From the NCBI GenBank assembly GCA_946406115.1, contig OX291542.1, forward strand, positions 3,744,959-3,808,958: DNA of 64,000 nt. Direction: 5' to 3'. Origin of the DNA: Apoda limacodes (Eukaryota; Arthropoda; Insecta; Lepidoptera; Limacodidae). Within the stretch, counting starts at the first letter, position 1. Every line of letters starts with the position of its first letter. The notes under the pieces were generated by a model, which searched no databases, was not told the DNA's origin, and saw only the letters and a list, made by a program, of their open reading frames with translations. The position numbers were made by a program, and so were the translations under genes. Of the stretch, positions 11,331 through 23,059 are shown one piece after another.

Positions 11331-12760
11331 TCTTTTGTAAAACAAAACTTTTGAGGATGAAGTAATCCATTAAAGTTAAAATGTTTAAAGTTTTTCAAAA
11401 AATTTGCTTAAAGCAGGCAGGCAATATAGAGATAGGTCTAAAATTATAAGGATCATCTTTATCTCCACTTTTAAATAGTGCTATTATTTTATTTTATTTC
11501 ATTAAGTCTGGGAATATTTCTTTGTCAACACACTTATTAAATATTATCGCTAAGATTGGTGCTATAATATTAATAATTCCGCTTAGGACTTTAACTGATA
11601 TACCCCATAGGCCACAGCTCATAGTTTTTTTTTTGAAAACTATGGAAGACGATGTAGGAGGCGTACAACCAAAAAAAGGGTCCATAGTAAAAAAACAACA
11701 AATTAATAAGTTCCACGCGACTAACACTAATCTACAATTAAGTTGTGTACAATTAACACTAACTTAAAATTAAGCTAAAACACTAAACTATAACTAGGTT
11801 ATACAACTATCACTAATTTATAATCAATTTTCATATTTTGGAAATAAAGGGCTTTATTATTATTATAATGTCTTCAGAGGTAACATGCTCACCTTGCATT
11901 TACTTACATCAAATTTTAAAAGTTACTCTGTATCTAACGCAGAGGAATTTAATGCATTAGTTGTAATTGTAGGCATTACAGTAAACTGTTTCTCAAAAGC
12001 GTTAACAACATCAAGATCTGAATCAATTATTTTAGAATAGAGATTGACACGAGGTTTAATTTTTCCTGTTTCACTATTTATGACATTCTACGTTGCTTTT
12101 ATTTTATTATCAGAATTTTTAATTTTATTACTTGAATACATAGATTTTGCAACCCTGTACACTTTTTCAAAATATTTTTGAACACATTTTTACATATTCG
12201 GTGAACATGGGAATGTGGTTATATTGTTTTATTTAATACAACCTACTTCGACTTCGGTCTATTTCTACAGTAGTCGAGTCATCATTTGGTCTAAAAGTTT
12301 TAATTATAAACACTTGCTCAAACTCATTACTTAAAAAATCAAAAAAAGATTTATGTAGATTATTAGAACTATCATAAATGGTTTTTTTTTTAATATTCGC
12401 TTTAAAATTATCTAATCGAGCAGTTGCCACTGAGGTCAAAATTTTTATTATTTGACCATAGTGATCAGATGGCAAATTACTAATAATAGATCAATCCTTT
12501 ACTTTAACGTTACAGAAAATATTATCTTAATATGTAGCTGAAGTCAATGTAATTCTAGTTGGTTCAAGAAACAAATAATTAAAGTCAAAACTTGTAAATA
12601 AGTTAATAAATCTATCTCTTTTTGAGGAACTCTCTAAAAGATCAACATTAAATTCATCACAAAGAATAACTGATTAGTCACTATTATTAAGCATTAACAA
12701 TTTATACATATTTATAAAGGTGTGTATTATAAAAATATATTTCCAACTGTTGTTCAAAAA
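11330..12760 (-). pseudogene. Degenerate LINE, endonuclease to reverse transcriptase
   Basis: Reading leftward, about 12700-12480 gives the endonuclease C-terminus, with an FNVDLLE stretch and a NYLFLEPTRITLTSAT phrase. 12475-12233 continues with SDHYGQI and the linker. 11640-11494 holds the start of the RT palm (CGLWGISVKVLSGIINIIAP, then FNKCVDKEIFPDLMK). 11490-11420 shows FKSGDKDDPYNFRPISILP, the conserved RT motif. Numerous stops and frame changes show it is dead. It is interrupted at about 11640-11872 by another element. Confidence 0.7.
11640..11872 (+). mobile_element. Nested 5'-truncated LINE 3' end
   Basis: This block interrupts the antisense LINE between its RT start and the upstream linker. 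It ends on the plus strand with TTTGGAAATAAAGGGCTT followed by a TTA-rich tail at 11852-11870, the usual 3' end of a 5'-truncated LINE with microsatellite-like tail. A short pair of direct copies of an AACTATGGAAGA-like word near the left edge may mark the junction. No coding content. Confidence 0.5.
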
Positions 12761-12764
12761 TTGT

Positions 12765-13430
12765 TTTGGTTGAAATTTTTGGGCAATCACATTACTTTTC
12801 TGGCTAAAATTTTCTAAAGTACACAGCGCTTGGTGAAAAGGTTAAATACAAAATTGTATTAGGTGTAACTTAATCTTTGTATGATTCTAAAGCTGAATTA
12901 GTCAAAGCCTAGTCGATTTTTTAACATAGGCTAGAAGAAATCAAACATCTCTCAGAGGGATGTTAAGGTATAAATTTATTGGCTAGGAAAAGTATCGAAT
13001 TTTAATAATTTCACGTAGAACACGTTTTTGAAAGAATACAGATGAAGACGTCCACACTTTAAAAAATAAAGTCGTAAAAGGAATCTGACATCAGGACAAA
13101 GAAAAGAACATTAAATACATAAAGACACTGCACTGTGTGCAATATTGCACATTTATCATATTTTATGCAATATTTGAGAAAGATTTTTTATCTAATTGAA
13201 AAATGTAAAATTTTTCAAAGTTCCGAATGTGTGTCATTTTTGACGTGTTTTTCTATATTTTTGAACCTAAATTTGTTCAAACTGGGGCCGTAATTAATTG
13301 ATAAGGGGTTTTGCTCTTATTTTAATACTTTTGTAACCATTAGCTCATGACAACAAAAAAATCATAATGTAAATAACATATCTAATAATAACAAAAAAAT
13401 ACTTTTATCCTATAACTGAATTACACACTG
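12765..13430. other. AT-rich spacer
   Basis: No gene, RNA or defined repeat terminus was recognised. Confidence 0.4.
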
Positions 13431-13433
13431 AAA

Positions 13434-16127
13434 AGCCAATCACTGCGTGTGACAGTTGCAAACATCGTGTCTAAAATAGTCTAAGTACGTGTCATCGCGC
13501 ATTGATGGTGCCGTACCAAAACTATTGATCAATGTAACAAACTAAATCAAAGTGCATAAATATTTTTCATAGCCTTTTATTTCCTTGTAAATTGTTAGTA
13601 GTGTCTAAAGATCACATTTTCTTTATTTCCCTAAGTAGTCGTAGTTTATAACGTATTCCAATCTGAGTTCCTAGACAAGGCTTTTCTCTCGTATTTTCTC
13701 TGTAGGTTTACTCACAATAGAAAGATTATAACCTAAAAAATATATATACAGTTTTTACGATTGGGATCACAAAATAGCCGATTTCGGCTTGAAAACCTTT
13801 AAGCGCCTATCCAATCTATATATATATAATTTTCTGCTCACAATGTATTTTAAATAACAAATGTTACCGAGAACTATGCGCAATTTGTTACAAACATTTT
13901 CTACAAGTTGGTTCCACGAGAAATGACCGTCAATGACTTATTCAGTATCATTACATCATCCATATCTTCATCACAATGTACCTTCATCGACATATTTATA
14001 TTTTTATATTGATTGAGTATGGTGAGAATACTGTCACACATTTAGTTTTTTTTTATAGCGGCCTGTGGTAGCTTCGCACAGCTGGTCTTTTCTTATCCAT
14101 AAACCTATTTTTCCCCTTAAAGTTTTTTCAAAAAAAGTCAAAATATTCAATATCTTTCCATTCAATATTCAATATTTTTTAAACCCCGATTTTGAAACTT
14201 TCTTCATTACTGCTCCGCTCCTATTAGTCTTAGCGTAATGATATATAGCCTATAGCCCTCTTTGATAAATGGGCTATCTAACACTGAAATAATTTTTCTA
14301 ATCAGACGAGTAGTTTTTGAGATTACCGTGTTCAAGCAAACAAACTCTTCAGCTTTTTAATATTAATAAGCATAGATAATAATACTATTATCATGCGCCC
14401 ATCGTGTTATATAATCGAAATAAATTTGAAGGGCTTATTGTACCTTTGATGGATCTTTACCACTCTAAAATAAACATGAGTCATCAGCATATACACATTA
14501 CTTTCTTTTATCACATAACACATGCTAATAACGTGTTTAATGTAGCCAATTGGACCATATACAACGTAGGCACTCCATATTTAATAGGATAATGAAAGTG
14601 TACATATTACTTACGCAAACTGCCATGACCTTTGTTTTTGCCTAAAATAATTTAAAAAGATTCTTAAGTTGTTTGTAAATCGTAGTCTAGTTTTCTTGTC
14701 AAGTTTTATCAGGCGGTTATTGCTAATCGCTGTACATTCGCCCGCCGCTGACTGCATTTGACCTAGTTTGGCTGCACACTTTGTACGCCTTCTTGTCGAA
14801 CTTCTTATAGTATATTTTCTTGCTTCTTGCTGCTGATATGTGTCTCTTTCTTAATTCTGTTTTTCGATATCGGCGTTGTTCACGGGATGTTGATCTTATT
14901 CTTTCCCATTCTAATGCTGATATTTTTAGATTTCTTTTGCTGATTATTCGTACTGTATCTGTAGTTACTGTATCAGTCTCTTGTAGGATTTGTTGCGTAA
15001 TCTGCGCGATTTGTAGCGGCTTTGCATTTTCCCAGACCTAGTCGGCTATGTCGGCCAACCTGGGATCTTATACAAGTTATAATCGAAAAATCGTGCAGTA
15101 TCGCTATAGAAAGAGCATTTTCAAAACAATTGTAGGAATTGGTAGTATTATTCTTCATATATCGAAAACGCTGTATCGTAGGCTTCGGCTGGAAAACTCT
15201 ACATTATCTGTGTCAATTATCAAAAATCGCTTATAATTTTTTTTTTTTGTTTATACAATGTAATGTGGTGTTTCATTTAATTTAAGTCTAATATGCTACG
15301 ATTACTTTTATTTTCATGCGACTTACACTTTGTTGATTTTAAATACAGGTTTTTATTGTATTCAATATTGAAATGTTTTTATGTTGTAACTAGCGGAAAT
15401 TTGGCTATGCATTTACCTACTATAAATCTGTTAAATTAGAAATTAGAGAAAAACTAAGAATACAATTTGTAAATAACACCATCATATTTAGTAACAAAAT
15501 GTTGCTTATGATGTTGGGAAAATATAACAATAAATAAAGATTCAATATATCGAATACGTATCTTTATTTATGTAGGTATATTTCTTCATATAAGAAACAA
15601 ATACAATACAAATATTGAATTCAAACGCCACATTTAAATACCTATTTAAAAAATTCTTATAATATTAAAAACTTATAATAAATATCCATAATAGATTTCA
15701 AGCCGCCATGTGCAATCGCCAAGCTTATTAGCAGGGTCTTGGCAAACGCAAATTCGAAAAATAATAAAAAAGGAATCGCGTTTCCAAAGCGCCAAATCCT
15801 GCCTGAGTGTTTACATCATTGTTATAGAACCTGAAAGACTAATTATTGTTTCTGAAAACGTTCTCTCGATTGCTATAGTACGCACTTTTGCTAGTTATAA
15901 TTTATTACAAGGAAATAGAAAGACATAAAAAGGTTATGACAAATATTTATGCACTTTAATTTACTTCGGTACATTGATCAATAATAGTTTGTTATTTAAT
16001 TATCGGCAGCACGGCTGGTCGTTTTTTTTGTGTGGGAATTGTACGGGACCATCAATGTGCGAGTAAGACACGTACTTACCCCATTTTTAGGCACGTTGTC
16101 TGCCACTGTCAGACGCAGCGATTGGCG
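13434..16127. mobile_element. 2.7-kb element with long inverted terminal arms
   Basis: The left arm (13434-13597) and right arm (15903-16127) are inverted copies at roughly 75 percent identity by eye. The outer ends read GCCAATCACTGCGTGTGACA and, on the other strand, GCCAATCGCTGCGTCTGACA. Shared inner words include AAGTACGTGTC, TATTGATCAATGTA and AAAGTGCATAAATATTT. The right arm has an extra block of about 60-80 bp. The interior (14.8-15.9 kb) has a further inverted similarity between about 15070-15135 and 15834-15907. No intact transposase is visible. It is best read as a foldback-like or decayed DNA transposon. Confidence 0.55.
14130..14372 (+). repeat. Interspersed repeat, copy A
   Basis: This stretch matches 54508-54692 over most of its length, with shared words such as GATTTTGAAA, AATGGGCTATCTAACACT and TTCAAGCAAACAAA. 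It lies inside the 13.4-16.1 kb inverted-arm element, so it is a nested insertion. Confidence 0.65.
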
Positions 16128-16129
16128 AC

Positions 16130-17055
16130 ACATACACAATCACAATATGCTTTCCAGTGTGTTATTCAGTTTTAGGCATAGACATCGAGAACTGGTCAGT
16201 GTATATGTCTTATTTCTGTAACAACTTGCTCGTGGTACCTAATAAAATGTCACCTGAAATACTGCATTACAAAATACGAGTAATGTTTTTTATGATGTTA
16301 CCATTACCAAATTCAGACAGAACGGTTCAGAAAGAAGTTAACTTTCTTGAAGTTGCCGAAATACACCTAAGTGTGTTGAAATCTACCTTTAAAACCCCTG
16401 CAGTTTTAAAATATTGTTACAAAATAAAATATTTTACATTCCGTATTGCCTGCGCGGTCGTCAACTATTCAGCCATTGCCATTTATTCAATTTCAAGTGA
16501 TTCATCCTGACGCCCCATAGACTAAATAGGTATTAAAATTTGTATTTATTAGTTGACTATAATGTAACGTTTTGTTTGTAGTTTTACTAAGAATAGACTA
16601 TTGGATGCTAGCAACAAACCAGTTGGTATTGTAATTAGTTTTTAAAGCAAATTCTTGTTTATTTCTCTTGACTTGAATTAGTAGGTTTTATGTTTAAGCT
16701 TCAATATACTAAGAGCACATTCAAATTGAGATGTAAAACATCGTAATATTTACGGTGAACTGATAAGTGCAGTTGAACTGTACTTTATAAATCCATCATG
16801 ACATTATTTTTACTACAAATTAATGTTGATGAAATCCTCAACAACTAGCACATTGGTGTTGACCTATTTATCCCGTGCAGTTTGGTTTTTGTAATGGTCA
16901 TAAAATCTATGAATATAAAATTTTTGATTTGAAAAATACAGTCAACAGCTACGTGAAGCGTAAAACATCAGTTACGCTTGTGTATTTGACGTTGACTAAA
17001 TTTTTTGTTTATAATTTGTTAAAAATTATAATATTTTTTGGAACAAGCTGAGGTC
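16130..17055. other. Spacer, no supported gene
   Basis: A 117-codon open frame exists at 16157-16510 on the plus strand. It lacks splice, promoter or family support and is treated as chance. The rest is AT-rich. Confidence 0.35.
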
Positions 17056-17059
17056 TGCA

Positions 17060-17480
17060 AGTTTGTCGGAAAATATAGTTAGGGTGCTAGAGTACTGGTA
17101 CGGAAACCAAACCAACGAAGTCCGCTTGGGTAGCGCTATACGATGGAATGTGGAGTGAGACAGGGAGGTTTGACGTCACAGATCCTGTTTGCTTTGTACG
17201 TGAATGCATTGATTGAGGAGCTTGGAACCGCCAGGGTCCGATGTTATGTTAGCGGCGTTTGCGTCCACAATCTCAAATAAATGAGTGATATGATTTTGCT
17301 AAATCCCTCAATTGGTTAATCATCGTTAATCAAGTTAAGGTGAACAAGTGTGTGTTGAAGATGTCAGATGTTCCACACCAGCCAGCTGTGGTATACCTAC
17401 AACCAACTCACGTACAACTCAGTGCGTGACAGAACAACAAAGCATTTAGGAGTAGCTTGGCCTACCCTGGCGTTGTAGTA
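17060..17480 (+). pseudogene. RTE-like LINE reverse-transcriptase remnant
   Basis: Plus-strand frames give VRVLEYWYGNQTNEVRLGSA near 17080, then an ECGVRQGGLTS-like phrase and FALYVNALIEELGTARV. These match the RT region around the polymerase palm, although the YADD box is corrupted (SDMILLNPSI). The same family occurs in the minus-strand remnant at 61.4-63.1 kb. Stops and frameshifts make it inactive. Confidence 0.7.
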
Positions 17481-17605
17481 CGTTCGCCAGGTATGTTCGC
17501 CAAGAACAGAGTCACAGACTTTATTGTAACATGCAGAAAATGCTTTTTAGCTTTAAAACTCGCCTTTATAATAATGACGACAGAATTTAAATTAAATTAA
17601 CGACC

Positions 17606-17622
17606 CAAGACCCCCCCCCCTC
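17606..17622. repeat. Short poly-C tract
   Basis: A run of Cs near 17610-17620 is conspicuous in otherwise AT-rich DNA. No function is apparent. Confidence 0.6.
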
Positions 17623-18539
17623 GTTATAACGGGCTATTTTCTAGATTTACACTCATACCTCTACTGACGACTAACATTGCTTATATTATTTAATTTAAAT
17701 TTATGACATAAATATGAATTGTTATTATTCATTTTTTTATCATTTTTTGAAATGGGCAAGATTTTTAAATATTTTAAAATGTGTTTACATATGGGACTTG
17801 TTCCTGTTAATAAAAAACTTTTATTTATTTATTACTAGCTTTTTCCCGCGGTGGTGCCCGCGCCAATTTCGGAATCTTAGCTACGAGTATTAATTTACTA
17901 GTGTATTTCGTGTTATTTCCTATATTTTTAGCTACTCCTAAAAGATCAAATCACCTGTGCGCCATGGCACCATTACGACGCAAAAGAAAAGTCAACGCGA
18001 TATTACTCGTTTATATATTATCTATTTTTGTCGAAACTCTCAATTAAGACAAAAAGTATCCCATGTTCTATATTGCTCAAAATATGTGCTCTCACTACAT
18101 CTATCTCAGTGCAAAACATCAAGTTAATTGCAAGCTCCATTACAAGGTAAAGAATACTGCCACGCAAAATAAATCTCAATTAGGATAAACGGTAGATATC
18201 ATCTTCAACCCCTTCAACAATTCCTAAGCCAAAAATAAGGTCATTTAAAACCATAAAAACAGCAGTATTCATTCACGTCACAACATTCTTCCGATTTGTC
18301 TTTCAAACGTTAATACTTCAGATTATAAAACTATTTTGAAAAACCAAAACAAATACCTTTTTTAGCTTTCTAATAGGATAATAATTTTTAGAATCGGTTC
18401 ATTAGTTGCAGAGATTACCCCCAACATACAAACAATCAAACAAATTTAGTATTGAGATTATGTTTATACTTGTAATTTAATAAGCAATATTTTTTTGCTT
18501 CTCATAACGATATCATTTTTTGACTATGGATACTATAAT

Positions 18540-18775
18540 CGATACTAATATTAAAAATGCGAAAGTAACTATCTGTCTGTCTGTCTTTTAACTTTCTTTT
18601 AACGATTAAACCACTGTTATAAGATGACATTTGGCCTGGAGATAGTTTAAATCCGAACAATAAAAAATTCTACTTGACAACGTCAAGTGTGAGTCGGTTT
18701 TTTTCTAGGATTTGCCGTTGAAAGCCTACACCGCTAACCGCATTTAGGGCAGGTGGAACCGCGGGCAAAAGCTAG
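18540..18775 (-). repeat. Common lepidopteran repeat, reverse orientation
   Basis: It ends GGGCAAAAGCTAGTAGTGAT, the reverse of the usual CTAGCTTTTGCCCG start, and contains TCTGTCTGTCTGTC and AGATGACATTTGG words. The orthologous position in the right duplicate is 25399-25620, so the insertion predates the duplication. Confidence 0.6.
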
Positions 18776-19081
18776 TAGTGATATATAATATGATAACGCA
18801 TTCTGACTAGCTACATGTAAATATAGATATGGATGTTTTGAGTAACGCAGTTTGTATGGAAAAAGTTTGTGTCAAATTCACCTTAAGTCCATTTAATAAT
18901 TAAGCTTAAACCTACTAATTACAAGGACGAAAGAAGAAAGTGTTGTGTCATCGCTGGTCATATGATCGCGGGGAATATCAGAAAAAAAAAATTTTATTTC
19001 GAATATCAAGGGCTGTTTTCCTATGACAAATGACTAATTAGATCATTTAGGCAAGGATTAATTAGGTTATTTCATTTATAG

Positions 19082-19140
19082 AAGTGATCAATTAGGAAAT
19101 TAATGTGTAATGGTCACATCACTATTAGGGTACTTTAAAA
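19082..19140 (+). promoter_or_regulatory. Promoter of family gene 2
   Basis: AAGTGATCAATTAGGAAATT at 19082-19101 is the conserved element. GGTCACATCACTATTAGGG follows, then the TATA-like TACTTTAAAATCATT from 19131. The ATG lies about 55 bp further on. Upstream, about 19030-19075, are additional ATTAG and TAATTAGG words shared with gene 3. Confidence 0.65.
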
Positions 19141-19194
19141 TCATTCACCGCCGAGCGTAACAATCATTCTATAGCTTGGCAACAACCTCTCAAC

Positions 19195-20557
19195 ATGAGA
19201 TTCTTAGTAAGTAAAAAAATATTGCTAAAACTCTCCTTGTTTTATTCGACTCCTAAGATTTTTGCCTTAATAATCAAACTATCTTATATCATAATTAAAA
19301 AAGTAGGTCAGTATCAATGTGGTTTACTTTTTTCTAATCAGTTACTTGGTAAAGTCAATGGTTTTTCGAAGTCAGTACAAATGAAGGGGAGAACTATAGT
19401 ATCGTAGCAAAATAAAACAACAAATTACTAGTTTCTTATTTGAATTATTTCAGATTGCCATTCTTACTTTCGCTTTCGCTGCACATGCAATCCCTTACAA
19501 CAACGGAATGTCAATGTACCCACAATCATCTGGCCAGCAGTATGGTAGCCAGATTGGAAGTCAGGGGCACAACATGGGATCCAGTAGCTTCGGGCAACTA
19601 GGTCACCAAATGGGTGGTGCCAGTGAGTTCCACAACAGGGGGCAACAGCAAAATAACTTCAGAAAAGTAAGTAATAACCCCAACATTTAATTCGGAATCC
19701 AGAACGCAGTAATGGCAATAATAGACAAGAAATAAAATCTGTTTCGCGGCGAATGCAATGTGTAAAGTAATTTAATTTTATTCGGTTTTCGTTGTGTAAA
19801 GCTTATAACCAAGCTTTAGGACACGAATGGATAGGATTAAATAGACTTTTACATTTCATTGTTGCAATCAATTGAAAGGTGTATAATCAAAATTGGATAT
19901 AGGTAGATACTAAGATACGTTGCAGTCCAGCAACGATTTTATTACGATTTCAGAATAAAAATCATCTTCATAAGTTTTAATCAAAAAAAAGTTTTTTTCA
20001 AGTTTTATGTCTTTTTTGAAAAATAACTTTCAACAGCAATTATTGCTACCTTTGATCAAGTGCTCTATTTGTGCTGGTAGTAGGAAGTCCGCAGTGGCTT
20101 TCCGGGTCCATCCGGGTTTCGGTGTCGGATTCGCGCTTTGAGGGGTGTGCCTCAGATATATTGTTTGTATACATCACTGGTGGTTCCGTGAAAAAAACAT
20201 CGTGAGTAAACCTGCATACGATTAAAAAACGTATGTAACATAAATTGACTCGGGCGTGTAACAAAAGTAAAGCCCCACATTTTCGTTAAGAATATATAAG
20301 GTTAAAGATGGTTAACCGGATAAGGGCTACGGAATTTATATGTAATTATTTATTTTGTATGAATAAATACGTACACTTTTGTAACCAAAATTTTCTTTTA
20401 AAACTAGATAACTGAGGGATCACAGTCGTCGTCTCACGACATCGGCGGGTCGTCGCACTTCGGGTCGGCGGGCGGACAATCCGGCGGGTTTGACAACTAC
20501 AACCGGGGACAATCCGGCTTCGGGCGGCAGGGGGGAAGCAGCTTTATGCAGGGCTGA
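19195..20557 (+). CDS. Secreted Gln/Gly/Ser-rich protein, family gene 2 (three exons, 124 aa)
   Basis: Exons 19195-19206, 19454-19666 and 20408-20557 join in phase 0. The signal peptide is MRFLIAILTFAFAAHA, with likely cleavage after AHA. The mature protein starts IPYNNGMSMYPQSSG, runs through repeated Gly/Gln/Ser stretches including GSSSFGQLGHQMGG, and closes with SSFMQG. There is no Cys. The last exon is 150 nt, exactly as in gene 1. Some positions depart from genes 1 and 3 in exon 3 (H for Q after GGSS; GFDN for EFNN). This is the most complete member of the duplicated pair and probably the functional one. Its role is unknown; secretion is well supported. Confidence 0.8.
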
Positions 20558-21700
20558 TTGTTATTTGCCAGTTTGAATTGTACATAGACTAATATACTCC
20601 ATTGTGTTACTAATTTAATGCATTTTAATTTTACTTAAACTATTCAATTACATCATTGAAAAGTAACACTACCTGTCTCATTTTTCCATAGGAGAAAAAA
20701 ATATGTAGAAGTATCCTGATACAAGCGTTATAAAATATATAAATTATTATGGTACAGAAACCAACAATAGAAATATTTGTAGTAAAGGCAAAAAATCTCT
20801 TAAACATTGCGTTAACTTAATGGCTTGGTTTTTGCTTTATCGTAATGGTGCGATTCTCACTTTACTTCTTGTTTTCGTAATATGTTGACGTTTGCGAAAT
20901 TTGTTTTAAAAATCCTCTCAGATGCAATACTAACATTGTTTTAATAAATTATAATAATAGCTTGAAATTTCAATTAGAAAGAAACTTGTGTAATGTTTGC
21001 GATGCAGCATTTTGAAAAGTATAAAATAAAATTGGTCCAGCAGCAACGATTTTAATATAGGTACCAAAAATATATGTAATTCAGCACACTGAAAAAAGTG
21101 AATACAACTGAGTTTCATCAAAAATCGAAGATTTTTTGGAAAACATGCAGAAAATTGTCACTTCCATATTGCGATTTGCGACCCAGGCTCCATACAAACT
21201 AATCCTAGGTCCCAAAATAAACTTATCTCAGGTTTTTAAATATGTTGGATAGGAGTGATTGGCACAGGAAGTGCACAATTACGACTAAGTGTTCGTGAAA
21301 CGTTTTCAATATCAATCTCCAATCAGTCAGCATTAACTCAAGGTTCGTTGCCAAAAAGTTCAAAAACGCGACATAACTTGAGATTTCGCTCAGATGATGC
21401 TGACTCAGAGTGCTTGACTCTCACTGCACAAAATGTAAATTTCAGTGTTTTCAGGTCATGTCAGGTCTTAAGTAAACTTTGGCGCATAGTATAAGCATTA
21501 ACTATTGTTAACATCGTCGAGAAGTTTAATAATTTTCAATTGTATTGTTTTAAATTCCTGAAAATAATAACATAGCAATTTCATCTACGTCCTGTAGCTC
21601 GCACACTTATCTAAACAATTTGCATTTAAAATTTACAAAAAGCCCAGATAAGTTTTTTTGCGCTAGGCCTGGATAATTAGGCAGAATTGTATGCGCTTGA
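20558..21700. other. Gene 2 3' flank and repeat-like spacer
   Basis: The 3' UTR presumably lies in the first 150 bp. From about 21170 there is repetitive sequence: GCGACCCAGGCTCCATACAA at 21178, and words shared with 21640-21690 and with 48360-48510. A plus-strand open frame at 21255-21494 has no family resemblance. Confidence 0.35.
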
Positions 21701-21707
21701 CACAAGA

Positions 21708-22083
21708 ATTTAAGAGAATACACTTCGCGGCGCCTCGCAGCGGGCTTGATACAAACGAATTTCTCAAGTGTTTTTGACATTTACTGATCAATCACTATGA
21801 AATTTCTTAGTCATAATCCCAAGCCCAATACGTATGTCTGTGTTTTTTCCAAAATCTTGTAAAACGTTCTATTAATTAGAAATCTTTTTTAAAACTATTT
21901 GTATGAAAAACTGTTGAACTATAAAATTTGTTAAAATACTGGCACACTGCAGACCTAGATATTTATTACTAGAACATATCTTCAAAATTTCGTAGTTTTT
22001 GATCTCCAAGTGTCGAAATTAAGTGAGAAATACGTTTGCATGAAGCTCGCTGCAAGCCGCCGCGATGTGTATCCTCTTAAGGT
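21708..22083. repeat. Foldback/MITE-like element with about 60-bp inverted arms
   Basis: The left arm at 21712-21772 starts AAGAGAATACACTTCGCGGC. The right arm at 22020-22079, read on the minus strand, starts AAGAGGATACACATCGCGGC, and both continue to a TTTCTCA word. TTAA flanks the outer end of each arm, consistent with a TTAA or TTA target duplication (piggyBac- or Harbinger-type). The loop of about 250 bp codes for nothing. Confidence 0.65.
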
Positions 22084-22084
22084 T

Positions 22085-23055
22085 GTTAAGCATTATTGTG
22101 AACAAGTTGCAATGCAAAATCAGGCTCTATTAATTTAAAATTTACATTTTAAAATTCAAAGAGTAACTGTTTTACCAACTAATAGAATACAATATTTTTA
22201 CTTGCTTTTATTTTACTCACAATGTTTCCGTTTTCCGTTTTTTCTTGTGGTGGAATCTTGCAAGCTTAATTAAACATACTTCCTTTTATCACCCTTCGAT
22301 GAATTTTGCATACTTACTAATCTCAGATGACAGTACAATATTCCACAGTTACTTTGACCAACAAGCATGGGTACAACCTAGAGGTGGAGGTGAAAAATTG
22401 AAAAATCTTCAAAATGCGTATCCGGGGGTTTTGAGGGTCGCAGATCACTAATTTGATGTTTACCTCTTGGCCAGAAAGCGCACCTGAAGGTGGACATTAG
22501 GATGGAACGTGAAAACTTTAGTGAAAATTTACTAACTATTTTATATTGAATATAATATCGTTCTCCAAGTTCTCATCACCCAACTAATGAAACTTGGGCA
22601 ATAAACTATAAAAATTTTTGCTTTTCTTGCCGACTGCAATACAATACGTGGATATAAATTTTTTTATATTTATTTTGAAAAATTATTTTTTACTTTTTAG
22701 TAAAATTTTCGGTTAGATTGAATCTTTATATGATTCTAATGTTTTAAGAAAAGCAAGTTTTTAAAAAAATATTTTTTATTTATTTTCTTTACGTAAATAA
22801 TTTTTGATGTTGGAAATATAAATTACATACATGTTGATTTCAAGTTAAAAGTATTGTAAGTATTTTTAGATAGAGAGGACTAGTGTCACTTTATTGATAT
22901 TGTAAAGCAACAATGATATTCAAAGTACACGGACTGAAATTACCTCTAAATTAAGCTTTTCTTCCAAATTTTTCCTTCTAGGTGAACTTCCTTTCAAAAG
23001 TAGACCATTATCTACTTAAACTTTCCCTCCAAAAAGAATTACTACCACATATTTG
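22085..23055. other. AT-rich spacer
   Basis: No gene or defined repeat was recognised up to the satellite array. Confidence 0.4.
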
Positions 23056-23059
23056 AAGG

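Larger units (their letters stand above)
17690..20540 (+). repeat. Segmental duplication, left copy (contains gene 2)
   Basis: This block is collinear with 24130-27382. Shared landmarks, in order, are a LINE 3' end with TATTTATT tail, a CTAGCTTTT...CCCGCG repeat, ATAACGATATCATTTTTTGA, a reverse-oriented common repeat, the promoter, all three exons, and intron 2 including a conserved TTTGATCAAGT block at about 20052. The right copy has gained a repeat element at 24785-25194. Divergence is visible in introns and slight in exons. Confidence 0.8.

Noticed and set aside
16157..16510. 117-codon plus-strand open frame
   Set aside because: No family resemblance, no splice or promoter signals. It lies just outside an inverted-arm element; length alone is within chance for this much sequence.
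20046..20264. 72-codon minus-strand open frame in intron 2 of gene 2
   Set aside because: The paralogous intron of gene 3 does not keep the frame open.
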